A DNA stretch of 64,000 nucleotides from assembly GCF_042667405.1 (NCBI RefSeq), contig NZ_JBHVAL010000002.1:248001-312000 (forward strand). The letters run 5' to 3'. The first letter of the stretch is position 1, and every line of letters starts with the position of its first letter. The DNA is from Arthrobacter sp042667405 (GTDB taxonomy: Bacteria; Actinomycetota; Actinomycetes; Actinomycetales; Micrococcaceae). The notes under the pieces were generated by a model. The model saw nothing but the letters and a program-made list of their open reading frames with translations, was not told the origin of the DNA and ran no database searches. Made by a program: the position numbers and the translations under genes. Shown here in pieces: positions 36,654-43,711 of this stretch.

Positions 36654-37643
36654 TCAGGCGAAGGCGTTCACCCCGGTCAGTTCCGCCGACAACGCCCACA
36701 GCCTTGCCGCGTCCTCTTTGTCGACAGCGTGGGCGTCAACTCCTTGGTAGCGTGCCAACGGCGACTCCTTGTCCGTGGGCTTGGCGATATCGCAATCCTC
36801 GCAGTAGACGCCGCCCTTGCCGTTGAGGGCCTCCGAGGTGGCTGCCCACACAGACGTAGCCGCACCCTGTTCGGGAGTCTTGAATCCTTCGCGGACGTTC
36901 CCCTGGGCATCCATCCAGCCCGCGGCCACCATTTCTTCCTCGGGCAGATGCCGCTGCAACTCTGTCATGATCCCGCCGGGATGGACGGCAAAGGCCCGCA
37001 CGCCTGAGTCCCTGCCCAGGTGGTCGAGCTGCACGGCGAAGTGGGCGTTCGCGGTCTTCGCCTGGCCGTAGGCCTTCCACTTGTCATAGCCGGTGGTGAA
37101 GTTGATGTCGTCGAAGCGGATCGGAGAGAGCTTGTGTCCGGTCGATGACAATGAGACGACCCGCGCATTCCCTGCGGCCTGCAAAGCCGGCCACAACGTG
37201 TTGACCAGCGTGTAGTGCCCCAGATGGTTGGTGGCGAACTGGGCTTCCCACCCCGGCCCCACCCGTTGCTCCGGGCTGGCCATGATGGCGGCGTTGTTGA
37301 TCAGGATGTCCAGTTTGTCGTGATTCTCCAGATAGCGCGCCGCAAACTCTTTCACGCTGTCCTGATCGGCAAGGTCCAGCTGTTCAACCCGGACGGACTC
37401 GGCCAGTCCGGCATCGGCAAGGACGGAACGGGCGTGTTCGAGCCGGCGTGCAGGAACCGTCACCTCAGCCCCGGCCGAAACCAAGGCCCGCACTGTTTCC
37501 AGGCCCAAGCCGGAGTAGCCGCCGGTGACGATCGCCGTCTTGCCCTTCAGGTTGATGCCGTCAATGACTTCCATGGCAGTGGAGTCGTGGCCGAAGCCGG
37601 AGCCGATGGGGCGTTGTTCTGTTTCAGACCGTTCTTCGCTCAT
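36654..37643 (-). CDS. Short-chain dehydrogenase/reductase (SDR)
   Basis: A 329-aa oxidoreductase. The cofactor motif TAIVTGGYSGLGLETVRALV, LDILINNAAIMASPE and the active-site YDKWKAYGQAKTANAHFAVQL (Tyr-x3-Lys) are present. It resembles retinol-dehydrogenase/WWOX-like SDRs, but the substrate is unknown. It converges on hemA with 12 bp between the stops and follows moeZ by 39 bp on the same strand, so cotranscription with moeZ is possible. Confidence 0.92.
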   Translation of the reverse strand: MSEERSETEQRPIGSGFGHDSTAMEVIDGINLKGKTAIVTGGYSGLGLETVRALVSAGAEVTVPARRLEHARSVLADAGLAESVRVEQLDLADQDSVKEFAARYLENHDKLDILINNAAIMASPEQRVGPGWEAQFATNHLGHYTLVNTLWPALQAAGNARVVSLSSTGHKLSPIRFDDINFTTGYDKWKAYGQAKTANAHFAVQLDHLGRDSGVRAFAVHPGGIMTELQRHLPEEEMVAAGWMDAQGNVREGFKTPEQGAATSVWAATSEALNGKGGVYCEDCDIAKPTDKESPLARYQGVDAHAVDKEDAARLWALSAELTGVNAFA

Positions 37644-37682
37644 GCTTGAGCTTCCCAGAGAAGCCTGGAAGCAGGCAATGAA

Positions 37683-38885
37683 TCAGTAAACGGGCTTCCC
37701 TGGTTCCACCTGCCGCACCCAGGCGAGGATGCCGCCGTCGAGGTGTTTGACGCGGCTGTAGCCGGCCTTGCGGGCCGCTTCCAGCACCGCTGCCGAACGC
37801 GTTCCCGCCTTGCAATGGAACACGATGTCCTTGTCCTGCGGCAGCTCGACCCAGGCTTCACCGGACAGGATGCGGCCCTGCGGAATCAGGACCGAACCGT
37901 CGATGCTCACGATGCTGTGCTCTCCGGATTCGCGGACATCCACCAGCTCGAAGTCCCGCTCCCCCGATTCCCGCTCCGCAAGCATGGCGGCAAGCTCCGT
38001 CGCGGTCACCGTGTGGTCCTGGTCCGTTGCAGCGGCCGGCGTCACTCCGCAGAAGGCCTCGTAATCGGTCAATTCCGTGATGGGCTCGGCCTCCGGGTCC
38101 TTGGAAACCTTGATTTCCCGCCAGCTACCGCCCAATGCGTCGAACAGCGCCACACGCCCCAGCAGGGAACGCCCGACGCCGGTAATCAGCTTCACGGCTT
38201 CGGTCACCATGAGCGAACCCACCGCTGCGCACAGCATGCCAAAGACGCCGCCCTCACCGCAGGACGGCACCGAGCCTGCCGGAGGGGCTTCGGGGTAGAG
38301 ATCCCGGTAGCTGGGTCCGTGTTGGGCCCAGAAGACGCTGACTTGGCCGTCGAAGCGGAAGATCGAACCCCACACATACGGCTTGCCAAGGATGGCCGCG
38401 GCATCGGCGACCAGGTACCGGGTGGCGAAGTTGTCCGCACCGTCCAGGATGAGGTCGTACTGGGCGAAAAGCTCCAGGGCGTTGGAAGAGTCCAGCCGGA
38501 GGTTGTGGAGAACCACATTCACCAACGGGTTCAGCTCTGCGATGGCATCACGGGCGGATTCGATCTTGGGCTTGCCTACATCCTTGACTCCGTGGATGAC
38601 CTGGCGCTGCAGGTTGCTCAGGTCGACGTCGTCGTCGTCCACGATTCCGAGCGTTCCCACACCGGCCGCGGCCAGATACAGCAACGCGGGCGAGCCCAGG
38701 CCGCCGGCGCCGATGACAAGAACCTTCGCATTCTTGAGCCTGCGTTGGCCCACGGCTCCGATTTCGGGAATGATGAGATGCCGTGAGTACCGCTCCACCT
38801 CGGCCGGCGAGAGCCCGGCGGCCGGTTCGACGAGGGGTGGCAGGACTGTGGGCGCGGCGGAGTGGGCAGCAACAATTGAGGCCAT
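37683..38885 (-). CDS. moeZ: MoeZ-like adenylyltransferase/sulfurtransferase (ThiF + rhodanese)
   Basis: A 400-aa two-domain protein. The E1-like part (about 20-270) has VLVIGAGGLGSPALLYLAAAGVGTLGIVDDDDVDLSNLQRQ, which binds ATP and adenylates the C-terminal Gly-Gly of a sulfur carrier. The linker has PSCGEGGVFGMLC. The C-terminal rhodanese domain has the catalytic cysteine in IVFHCKAGTRSAAVLEAA. In mycobacteria MoeZ activates small sulfur carriers for molybdopterin and cysteine formation. The ThiS encoded at 58666 could be a client. Its start is only about 40 bp from the prophage attL, so its native promoter probably adjoins or crosses the attachment core. Confidence 0.93.
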   Translation of the reverse strand: MASIVAAHSAAPTVLPPLVEPAAGLSPAEVERYSRHLIIPEIGAVGQRRLKNAKVLVIGAGGLGSPALLYLAAAGVGTLGIVDDDDVDLSNLQRQVIHGVKDVGKPKIESARDAIAELNPLVNVVLHNLRLDSSNALELFAQYDLILDGADNFATRYLVADAAAILGKPYVWGSIFRFDGQVSVFWAQHGPSYRDLYPEAPPAGSVPSCGEGGVFGMLCAAVGSLMVTEAVKLITGVGRSLLGRVALFDALGGSWREIKVSKDPEAEPITELTDYEAFCGVTPAAATDQDHTVTATELAAMLAERESGERDFELVDVRESGEHSIVSIDGSVLIPQGRILSGEAWVELPQDKDIVFHCKAGTRSAAVLEAARKAGYSRVKHLDGGILAWVRQVEPGKPVY

Positions 38886-38921
38886 ACCCCAATGTATGCC
38901 TGCCGATGCCGCCCGGTCATA

Positions 38922-39212
38922 TTACCCACCGGTATTACTTTCAAGCGGTCCACCATCGTTAGGACCGCCCTGACCTGCGTAATCGCCGGTCTTTAGCCAG
39001 TCAATAGGCGCTCCTGTACGCATAGCAAAGGCCGCCAACTGACGGTCATTTGGCTTTGCTCGCCCGTTTATCCACGCGCTAATGGTGTTGCGATTCATGC
39101 CAACAACATCAGCAATCTCCTGAACGCTTACGTCAGACACACGTAGTGCTTTACGCATACGGTCAGCCAGGTCCATCTCGAAACGGAAAACAAACATCGG
39201 TTGAGTGCTCAT
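38922..39212 (-). CDS. Phage immunity repressor, prophage (truncated) form
   Basis: A 96-aa protein with an XRE-type helix-turn-helix: MDLADRMRKALRVSDVSVQEIADVVGMNRNTISAWINGRAKPNDRQLAAFAMRTG in residues 13-67, then a Gly/Asn-rich end SNTGG. It faces the early genes across a shared operator region and is the only candidate immunity repressor. Its stop codon TAA is formed by the attL core plus two host bases. In the circular phage the frame would continue for 20 more codons (see 56402-56463). No Shine-Dalgarno precedes ATG 39210-39212, so translation may be leaderless; ATGs at residues 6 and 13 are alternatives. Confidence 0.85.
   Translation of the reverse strand: MSTQPMFVFRFEMDLADRMRKALRVSDVSVQEIADVVGMNRNTISAWINGRAKPNDRQLAAFAMRTGAPIDWLKTGDYAGQGGPNDGGPLESNTGG
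38924..38934. repeat. attL core (ACCCACCGGTA), left prophage end
   Basis: The 11-bp sequence recurs exactly at 56464-56474, on the far side of integrase. To its left is host DNA leading to moeZ; to its right is the repressor gene. The core covers the last codons and the first base of the repressor stop codon. The remaining two bases of that stop (38922-38923) are host DNA. Confidence 0.85.
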
Positions 39213-39321
39213 GCACTAAGCATTGCACGCGCGACATTCCGATGCAATGGTTTGTGCATTGCGACGCGCCGACGAATCACACGCTTGTGATTCTTTGTGC
39301 ATTGCACATACTGTTGCTGCC
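39213..39321. promoter_or_regulatory. Divergent repressor/early promoter and operator region
   Basis: The motif GCATTGCA(C) occurs at 39220-39228, inverted at about 39242-39249, at 39256-39262 and at 39299-39307. The last forms the perfect palindrome TGTGCATTGCACA (39296-39308). TTTGTGCATTGC is repeated exactly at 39251 and 39294. A second palindrome, AATCACACGCTTGTGATT (39275-39292), has 7-bp arms. The rightward promoter is likely TTGTGA (39285-39290), 16 bp, CATACT (39307-39312), with the start ATG 9 nt on. A leftward TTGCAT / AATGCT pair ends 6 nt before the repressor ATG. Both mRNAs look leaderless, and repressor binding would cover the promoters. Confidence 0.65.
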
Positions 39322-39534
39322 ATGAAATCTTTGAGCAACGAGGCGCGTATCGTCGTGCCGGGTCAACTGATCGGAGCGGGCACCGTATCGGACATCCTGT
39401 CCATCGACCGCTCTACGGTCTCTCGCTGGGTAGCCAGCGGCAAGCTGGTCCCCCTTGCTCAGTTGGACGGCGCACGCGGCGCTTTCGTCTTTGACATGAA
39501 CGACTTGGTCAAGAACGCGGAGGACGCCTCATGA
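39322..39534 (+). CDS. Small HTH protein, cro-like/MerR-type early regulator
   Basis: A 70-aa protein transcribed away from the repressor. The core SDILSIDRSTVSRWVASGKLVPLAQLDGARGAFVF is a short winged HTH as seen in MerR/excisionase-like phage regulators. By position it is the first early gene and may act as Cro or control early transcription. ATG 39322 is only 9 nt beyond a -10 (CATACT), with no ribosome-binding site, so a leaderless start is likely. The longer upstream frame runs through the operators and is rejected. The stop overlaps the next start by 4 bp (ATGA). Confidence 0.8.
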   Translation: MKSLSNEARIVVPGQLIGAGTVSDILSIDRSTVSRWVASGKLVPLAQLDGARGAFVFDMNDLVKNAEDAS

Positions 39535-40247
39535 GCGTCGAATCCATGGCCATTGTCATGAACCATTCGAAGGCCAGCGGCACTGACAAGCTCGTTCTAT
39601 TGGGGATCGCCAGCCACGACGGCGACGGCGGAGCATGGCCTAGCATCGCTACCCTGGCTCGCTACGCCAATGTTGAACCCCGGACCGTGCAGCGCTCCAT
39701 AAACAAACTCGGCCACGCTGGCGAACTTATCGTTTACGCCAACGACGGCGGCACAAGGTCACTCCCGGACTACCGCCGTCCCAACCGCTACGAAATCGCG
39801 CTGAAGTGTCCGCCCAACTGCGATGGAACCTCCCGTCACAAGCTTGTGGATAACTACAATCAGACGCTCTTCAAAGCCCCGAAAAAGGGGGTGACGCCGA
39901 TGACACCCCCTGACGCCCACGTCACCCCACCCGGTGACATACGTGTCACCCCACCCGGTGACGCCCACGTCACCCTAACTGTCCTTAAGAACCACCCTTT
40001 GAATCATCCTGAGAAGTCGGGTACCTCACCAGCAAAAGAGCACATTTGCTGGACCTGTGGAAAACCCGGGGCCAAGACTGACCAGGGCTATTGCCTCTCG
40101 TGCGAATCACGCGGCCTGAATAACCCGATGATCAGTTGCCACTGTGGGCTACGGGCGCAACGTCGCCGGCATCGCGGACAAACTCACTTCTTCTGCCCAG
40201 AATGTCCGCCAAAAGAAGCTCTTGACGGCAAGGGGGCCACGCCTTGA
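39531..40247 (+). CDS. HTH + zinc-ribbon phage protein, candidate replication initiator
   Basis: A 238-aa protein. Residues about 5-90 look like a winged HTH of phage replication proteins (LVLLGIASHDGDGGAWPSIATLARYANVEPRTVQRSINKLGHAGELIV). A proline-rich middle holds three 8-aa repeats (DAHVTPPG, DIRVTPPG, DAHVTLTV). The C-terminus has paired cysteines (CWTCGKPG, YCLSCES, CHCG, FCPEC), probably one or two zinc ribbons. No polymerase, primase or helicase is present in the prophage, so this is the best candidate to recruit host replication proteins. The 24-bp DNA repeats inside the gene resemble origin iterons (separate feature). Confidence 0.8.
   Translation: MSVESMAIVMNHSKASGTDKLVLLGIASHDGDGGAWPSIATLARYANVEPRTVQRSINKLGHAGELIVYANDGGTRSLPDYRRPNRYEIALKCPPNCDGTSRHKLVDNYNQTLFKAPKKGVTPMTPPDAHVTPPGDIRVTPPGDAHVTLTVLKNHPLNHPEKSGTSPAKEHICWTCGKPGAKTDQGYCLSCESRGLNNPMISCHCGLRAQRRRHRGQTHFFCPECPPKEALDGKGATP
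39911..39982. repeat. Three 24-bp iterons inside the replication-like gene; candidate phage origin
   Basis: Units begin at 39911, 39935 and 39959. Units 1 and 3 share TGACGCCCACGTCACCC and unit 2 reads TGACATACGTGTCACCC; units 1 and 2 end CACCCGG. A degenerate unit (TGACGCCGATGACACCCCC) precedes them. Between units the palindrome GTCACC-N6-GGTGAC recurs twice. AT-richer sequence follows (CTTAAGAACCACCCTTTGAA). Lambda-type phages place iterons within gene O in the same manner, so this is a plausible origin; that is inference from arrangement. Confidence 0.6.
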
Positions 40248-40426
40248 TCCCACCGGCCCACCAGATCGACATGGAAACGCTGATCATCCTTCATCTCGGC
40301 CTAACGAACGACGTAGACGAACAAGGCCGGATCAGCCCACGGAACGCGGCACCATTCAACGCCGCAGCAGAGACAGCAATGCGATTCATCCAGACACCCT
40401 CCATCTACGAAAGGCCAGAGCAGTGA
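40244..40426 (+). CDS. Small phage early protein, unknown function
   Basis: A 60-aa ORF (METLIILHLGLTNDVDEQGRISPRNAAPFNAAAE in its middle) starting at TTG 40244, which overlaps the previous stop (TTGA); an ATG at 40274 is an alternative. It has no recognisable domain. It is kept because it sits in an unbroken chain of 4-bp overlaps: the next gene starts at GTGA across its stop. Confidence 0.55.
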   Translation: MIPPAHQIDMETLIILHLGLTNDVDEQGRISPRNAAPFNAAAETAMRFIQTPSIYERPEQ

Positions 40427-40581
40427 AGCAGCCAGTCGAGTTCTCACTCCACGAAGTAGCCCAGCACGACCTGAAGCGGTTCAACGACGCCGTTTCATCC
40501 GGCTACCTGACAGCCCAGCCCATCAGCGGCGACCTGACGGCGGCTGACTCCCGCAACACCGCCATGGAGGTGCCGTGCTAA
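40423..40581 (+). CDS. Small phage early protein (52 aa), unknown function
   Basis: GTG 40423 overlaps the preceding stop (GTGA) and the frame runs 52 codons: VKQPVEFSLHEVAQHDLKR then FNDAVSSGYLTAQPI and a stop at 40581. The next gene's GTG lies within its last codons. No domain is recognised. Support comes from the overlap chain and phage-like codon use. Confidence 0.5.
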   Translation: MKQPVEFSLHEVAQHDLKRFNDAVSSGYLTAQPISGDLTAADSRNTAMEVPC

Positions 40582-40808
40582 CTCGTGAGGAAGCCCAAGC
40601 CGCCTACGCCTCTGCCGTAGGAGTCGCTGATGCCTACCGAAAGCAGGTCCACAAGGCACGCGAGAAATGGGCCACATGCGCACCAGTCGACGCCAACCGC
40701 TACCGTGCCAAGCTCGCCGCCGCCGTAGCCCAGCACGACAAAGCCCTGAAGAACGTCACCGAAGCACGCCGCGAACTGCACGCCCAACCCGAGGAAACCA
40801 ATGCCTGA
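40575..40808 (+). CDS. Small helical phage protein (77 aa)
   Basis: Starts at GTG 40575, overlapping the previous stop by 7 bp. Almost entirely predicted alpha-helix: EEAQAAYASAVGVADAYRKQ and later YRAKLAAAVAQHDKALKN. The segment YRAKLAAA...KAL is loosely like YKAKLKAAARKVARTHKAL in the 60-aa ORF at 56223, but the match is too weak to claim homology. Function unknown. It overlaps the excisionase-like gene by 8 bp. Confidence 0.6.
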   Translation: MLTREEAQAAYASAVGVADAYRKQVHKAREKWATCAPVDANRYRAKLAAAVAQHDKALKNVTEARRELHAQPEETNA

Positions 40809-40992
40809 ACTATGGACTCCTGACGAGTTCGCCGCGTTCGCCAAGATCACCACCGACCAAGCCAGCAAGCTACGGATCAGCGGCGAAGGGCCACCCTTCA
40901 TCAAGCTAGGCCGGCTCGTGCGCTACTTCCCAGGGCAGGTGTCCGAGTGGATGAAGGAGAACGCCCAGCAGTCCAGCAAGACCAATGGCTGA
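40801..40992 (+). CDS. Excisionase-like helix-turn-helix protein
   Basis: A 63-aa HTH_17/MerR-like protein: WTPDEFAAFAKITTDQASKLRISGEGPPFIKLGRLVRYFPGQVSEWMKEN. The arrangement of helix, turn and a short strand containing Gly-Pro-Pro-Phe-Ile-Lys is typical of phage Xis and DNA-binding excisionase domains. It would bend DNA at att sites to direct integrase toward excision. Because integrase seems to be cut off from its promoter in the lysogen, this early product would have to act with integrase made some other way. It overlaps the HNH gene by 8 bp. Confidence 0.75.
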   Translation: MPELWTPDEFAAFAKITTDQASKLRISGEGPPFIKLGRLVRYFPGQVSEWMKENAQQSSKTNG

Positions 40993-41263
40993 CGACTACC
41001 TCAGCCTGTCAGGGCCGCAGCGCTCCGCACTCCTGGACAGGGCCATCCAGCAATGGGGGTGGACCTGCTGCATATGCGGCCTACCGATCAGGAGCAGGGA
41101 CACGGCATCACTACAGCACGTGATCCCACGCTCCAAAGGTGGAGCTACAGCCCTAGCCATCAACAAGCCAGCACACCGCCGCTGCAACTACTCACTCGGC
41201 AACAAGACCTTGGATCAGGAAGAAGCCCTGATCCACAACGGAGAGGACTACTTCACACCATGA
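40985..41263 (+). CDS. HNH endonuclease
   Basis: A 92-aa HNH nuclease. CCICGLPI supplies two cysteines, LQHVIPRSKGG the His-Val core, and NKPAHRRCNYSLGNKT the downstream N...H..C. HNH proteins lie beside terminase genes in many cos-type phages and help genome packaging, which fits its location about 500 bp before the small terminase. The stop overlaps the next ATG (ATGA). Confidence 0.9.
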   Translation: MADDYLSLSGPQRSALLDRAIQQWGWTCCICGLPIRSRDTASLQHVIPRSKGGATALAINKPAHRRCNYSLGNKTLDQEEALIHNGEDYFTP

Positions 41264-41514
41264 GCATTCGGGAATCGTCTTACTACTGGCTTGAATGTGA
41301 CACGTGCACGGAGAAGTCAACTGAAGGTGGTGACTTCGGCGCTTGGTCTGAGGTTAGCCAAGCCATTGATGAGGCTACCAATGGTGACTGGTGGATAGGC
41401 GACGACGGCCAGCACTACTGCTTCGACCACGCGCCACGCTGCATCACCTGCAAGGACATGTTGGAGTCCGACCGCACGTGCGACAACGAGGAGAACCACG
41501 ATGAATCACACTAG
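41260..41514 (+). CDS. Acidic Cys-rich phage protein (84 aa), unknown function
   Basis: ATG 41260 overlaps the HNH stop. The protein is acidic with cysteine pairs CDTC and CITCKD, plus HYCFDHAPRC, which could bind zinc. WSEVSQAIDEATNGDWWIGDDGQHYC is notable for tryptophans. No family is recognised. Expression with HNH suggests a packaging or late-early role, which is unproven. Confidence 0.65.
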   Translation: MSIRESSYYWLECDTCTEKSTEGGDFGAWSEVSQAIDEATNGDWWIGDDGQHYCFDHAPRCITCKDMLESDRTCDNEENHDESH

Positions 41515-41677
41515 GACAGACCCAGCATGCAGCCGCTACCGCCGGCCACGAACGGCGTTGGGTAGGTGGCTTCACAATCGCAATCATGGCCGTGGTTGCA
41601 TCCCATGCATCCGAGTGCGAGCCGTTGCGCGACTCAGGGCGGGAATCGCCGCTCAGCGTGCCAGTTTTTCTGACTGA
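41501..41677 (+). CDS. Short Arg-rich ORF before terminase, possible gene
   Basis: ATG 41501 is preceded by GAGGAG with a 7-nt spacing, an unusually good ribosome-binding site for this prophage. The frame gives 58 residues, very basic (RYRRPRTALGRWLHNRNHGR...RVRAVARLRAG), with three cysteines. It overlaps the previous gene by 14 bp. Function unknown; it might bind DNA near the packaging site, or be spurious. Confidence 0.4.
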   Translation: MNHTRTDPACSRYRRPRTALGRWLHNRNHGRGCIPCIRVRAVARLRAGIAAQRASFSD

Positions 41678-41755
41678 CGGCTAGCGTTCCACCCCGCGCC
41701 AGCATGGAAATATCCCCCCAAACCCCCACAAAAAAAGTGCCCGAAGGAGGCCGAA

Positions 41756-42130
41756 TTGACCGACGAAATGAACCCACAAACTGGCGAGTTTCCGCCAGTT
41801 TTGCCCGGATTCGAACAGGGCTCAACGAAAAAAGGCGAACCCGGTTTTGTCGAGGCCGCAACGCTCCGCATGATCAACAAGCTGGAAGCTGACGGCTGGA
41901 TCACCGCACACCACGCCGGCCCCTGCGCCCTGGCTATCGTCACCGCACGCCGAGTGGACAGTTCTGAAGGACGCGGCGCCCCATCGGGGCAAGCCAACCT
42001 CCTGCGTGCCATGAAGGAAATCTTCGAGCTACTCCCGGCGCCTGAAAACGCGTCCTCCGATGCGCTCGACAAGGCTCTAGAGTTCATGACCGCAACAGAG
42101 CCGGCACCAGTGGAGGGCACCCCCGCGTGA
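41756..42130 (+). CDS. Terminase small subunit-like protein
   Basis: A 124-aa protein directly before the large terminase, with a 4-bp overlap (GTGA). TTG 41756 follows AAGGAGG at 5 nt. The region GFVEAATLRMINKLEADGWITAHHAGPCALAIVTARRVDSS and the helical GQANLLRAMKEIFELLPA are compatible with a small terminase that recognises the packaging site. The assignment rests mainly on position. Confidence 0.75.
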   Translation: MTDEMNPQTGEFPPVLPGFEQGSTKKGEPGFVEAATLRMINKLEADGWITAHHAGPCALAIVTARRVDSSEGRGAPSGQANLLRAMKEIFELLPAPENASSDALDKALEFMTATEPAPVEGTPA

Positions 42131-43626
42131 CCGCTACTGTCACGGCAGTATCTGCCAAGTTCCGCTTTGCCCCGCCGCCAAAGTACGCGCCCAAGCGCGA
42201 TTACTCATACCTGACAGAGGGCGAAGAAATCGCCCGGCTGCAGCGGCTCATAGGCAAGGAGCTTATGCCGTGGCAACGTCTCGTGATCGACATTGCGACC
42301 GAGTACAAGCTCGGATCCTTTGGCGAGAGGATTTACCACTACTCCAAGGTGCTGATCACTGTCCCTAGACAGTCGGGCAAGACTACCCTGATGGGGCCGG
42401 TCAAGCTCCACCGGATCATGACCCGCCCCGGTATCACTTGCTTCAGCACCGCCCAGACAGGCAAAGACGCCGGCAAGCGCATGATGGACCTCATCAACAT
42501 GGTCACCCAATCGCCCCTTGCCCCGGTTTTCAAACCTCGCAAATCCAACGGCTCTGAAGGTCTGGAAGTGCGCAAGCACGGATCGAGCATCACCCGATTT
42601 TCTCCCACCATCGGCGCCATCCACGGCGAAACTCCCCACCTGGTCGACTTTGACGAAGTGTGGAAGTACTCCGAGGAACTGGGAGACAACTTGCTTGGCG
42701 GTGTCGGTCCAGCCCAGATCACCCTCCACGGACAAGCTCAGATATGGATGATCAGCACGCGCGGCACCGCTGCATCTGTGTTCATGAACAAGTGGGTAAA
42801 GGCCGGCAGGGACGGCACTGCCGCCGGCCTCGCCTATTTCGAATGGTCCATGCCTGACGGGATGGACCCTGACGACCCCGCCACGTGGTGGACCTTCCAC
42901 CCCGCGCTAGGTAACACCATCACCGAAGAAGCTCTTAGGGCCGAGATGTACGGCGAAGGCATGAGCCACGCCGAGCGCATGCGCGGTTACATGAACGTCC
43001 TCACCGAAGCAGAAGACCCAATCATCACTCCCGAAGATTGGGCCGCACTGGCGGTCAAGCCGGAAAAGGTGCCCTTCCGTGGTTCCGTCGCCATCAGCTA
43101 CGAAGTGGCACCGGGCAACGAGCGTGCCGCCGTGCTGGCGAACTGGCGCGACGTGGACGGCATGGCCGTTTCCCACGTGCTTCATTCCGCCCCTGGCACT
43201 ATCTGGCTGACGGACTACATCCGCCGGCTCAACGCCGAGTGGGCACCGGCGGCCATCGCAGCCGACGACGGCGGACCCTCCCGACGCGTAACTGACGAAC
43301 TGAGGAACCCCCCGGAGTGCAGCCAGCACGACGCCGGCGAATGCCGCCGTTGCAGGGCCATAGACGTAGTGACGCCGGGAATGCGGGACTTTGGCACCGC
43401 CTGTGACGCGTGGCTGACCATGGCCCGTGATGACAAGACGTTCAAGCACGACGGCTCCAAGGTGTTCAGCAACGCAGTGGCTCATACCGTGCTTCGCATG
43501 TCGAACGGAACAGAGCGGATCGACCGTGATAAGTCCACCGGTCCTGTCGCTGAAGTGATCGCGTCCGCCGTGGGCATTTGGGCATACGACCACCAAGAGG
43601 CAGAGCTAGGCGCCCAAATCTTCTAG
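42127..43626 (+). CDS. Terminase large subunit
   Basis: A 499-aa packaging motor. The ATPase has the Walker A-like VLITVPRQSGKTTLMGPVKL and Walker B ETPHLVDFDEVWKYSEELGD. ISTRGTAASVFMNKWVKAGRD lies near the coupling motif. The C-terminal nuclease half has VAISYEVAPGNERAAVLANW and the late acidic region AAIAADDGGPSRRVTDELR. It cuts the concatemer and pumps DNA into the procapsid through the portal. Confidence 0.94.
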   Translation: MTATVTAVSAKFRFAPPPKYAPKRDYSYLTEGEEIARLQRLIGKELMPWQRLVIDIATEYKLGSFGERIYHYSKVLITVPRQSGKTTLMGPVKLHRIMTRPGITCFSTAQTGKDAGKRMMDLINMVTQSPLAPVFKPRKSNGSEGLEVRKHGSSITRFSPTIGAIHGETPHLVDFDEVWKYSEELGDNLLGGVGPAQITLHGQAQIWMISTRGTAASVFMNKWVKAGRDGTAAGLAYFEWSMPDGMDPDDPATWWTFHPALGNTITEEALRAEMYGEGMSHAERMRGYMNVLTEAEDPIITPEDWAALAVKPEKVPFRGSVAISYEVAPGNERAAVLANWRDVDGMAVSHVLHSAPGTIWLTDYIRRLNAEWAPAAIAADDGGPSRRVTDELRNPPECSQHDAGECRRCRAIDVVTPGMRDFGTACDAWLTMARDDKTFKHDGSKVFSNAVAHTVLRMSNGTERIDRDKSTGPVAEVIASAVGIWAYDHQEAELGAQIF

Positions 43627-43711
43627 CGCTCAGCGGCGCCCTGAAGCGTCTAGAAGCGTCTAAAAGATAAGTCCTTTGCCCCGGACCCGCGCCGGCGGTT
43701 TGAGTGTGTCC

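Noticed and set aside
39223..39321. Upstream extension of the cro-like gene to 39223
   Set aside because: It would translate through the operators and promoter; the -10 lies downstream of that start codon.
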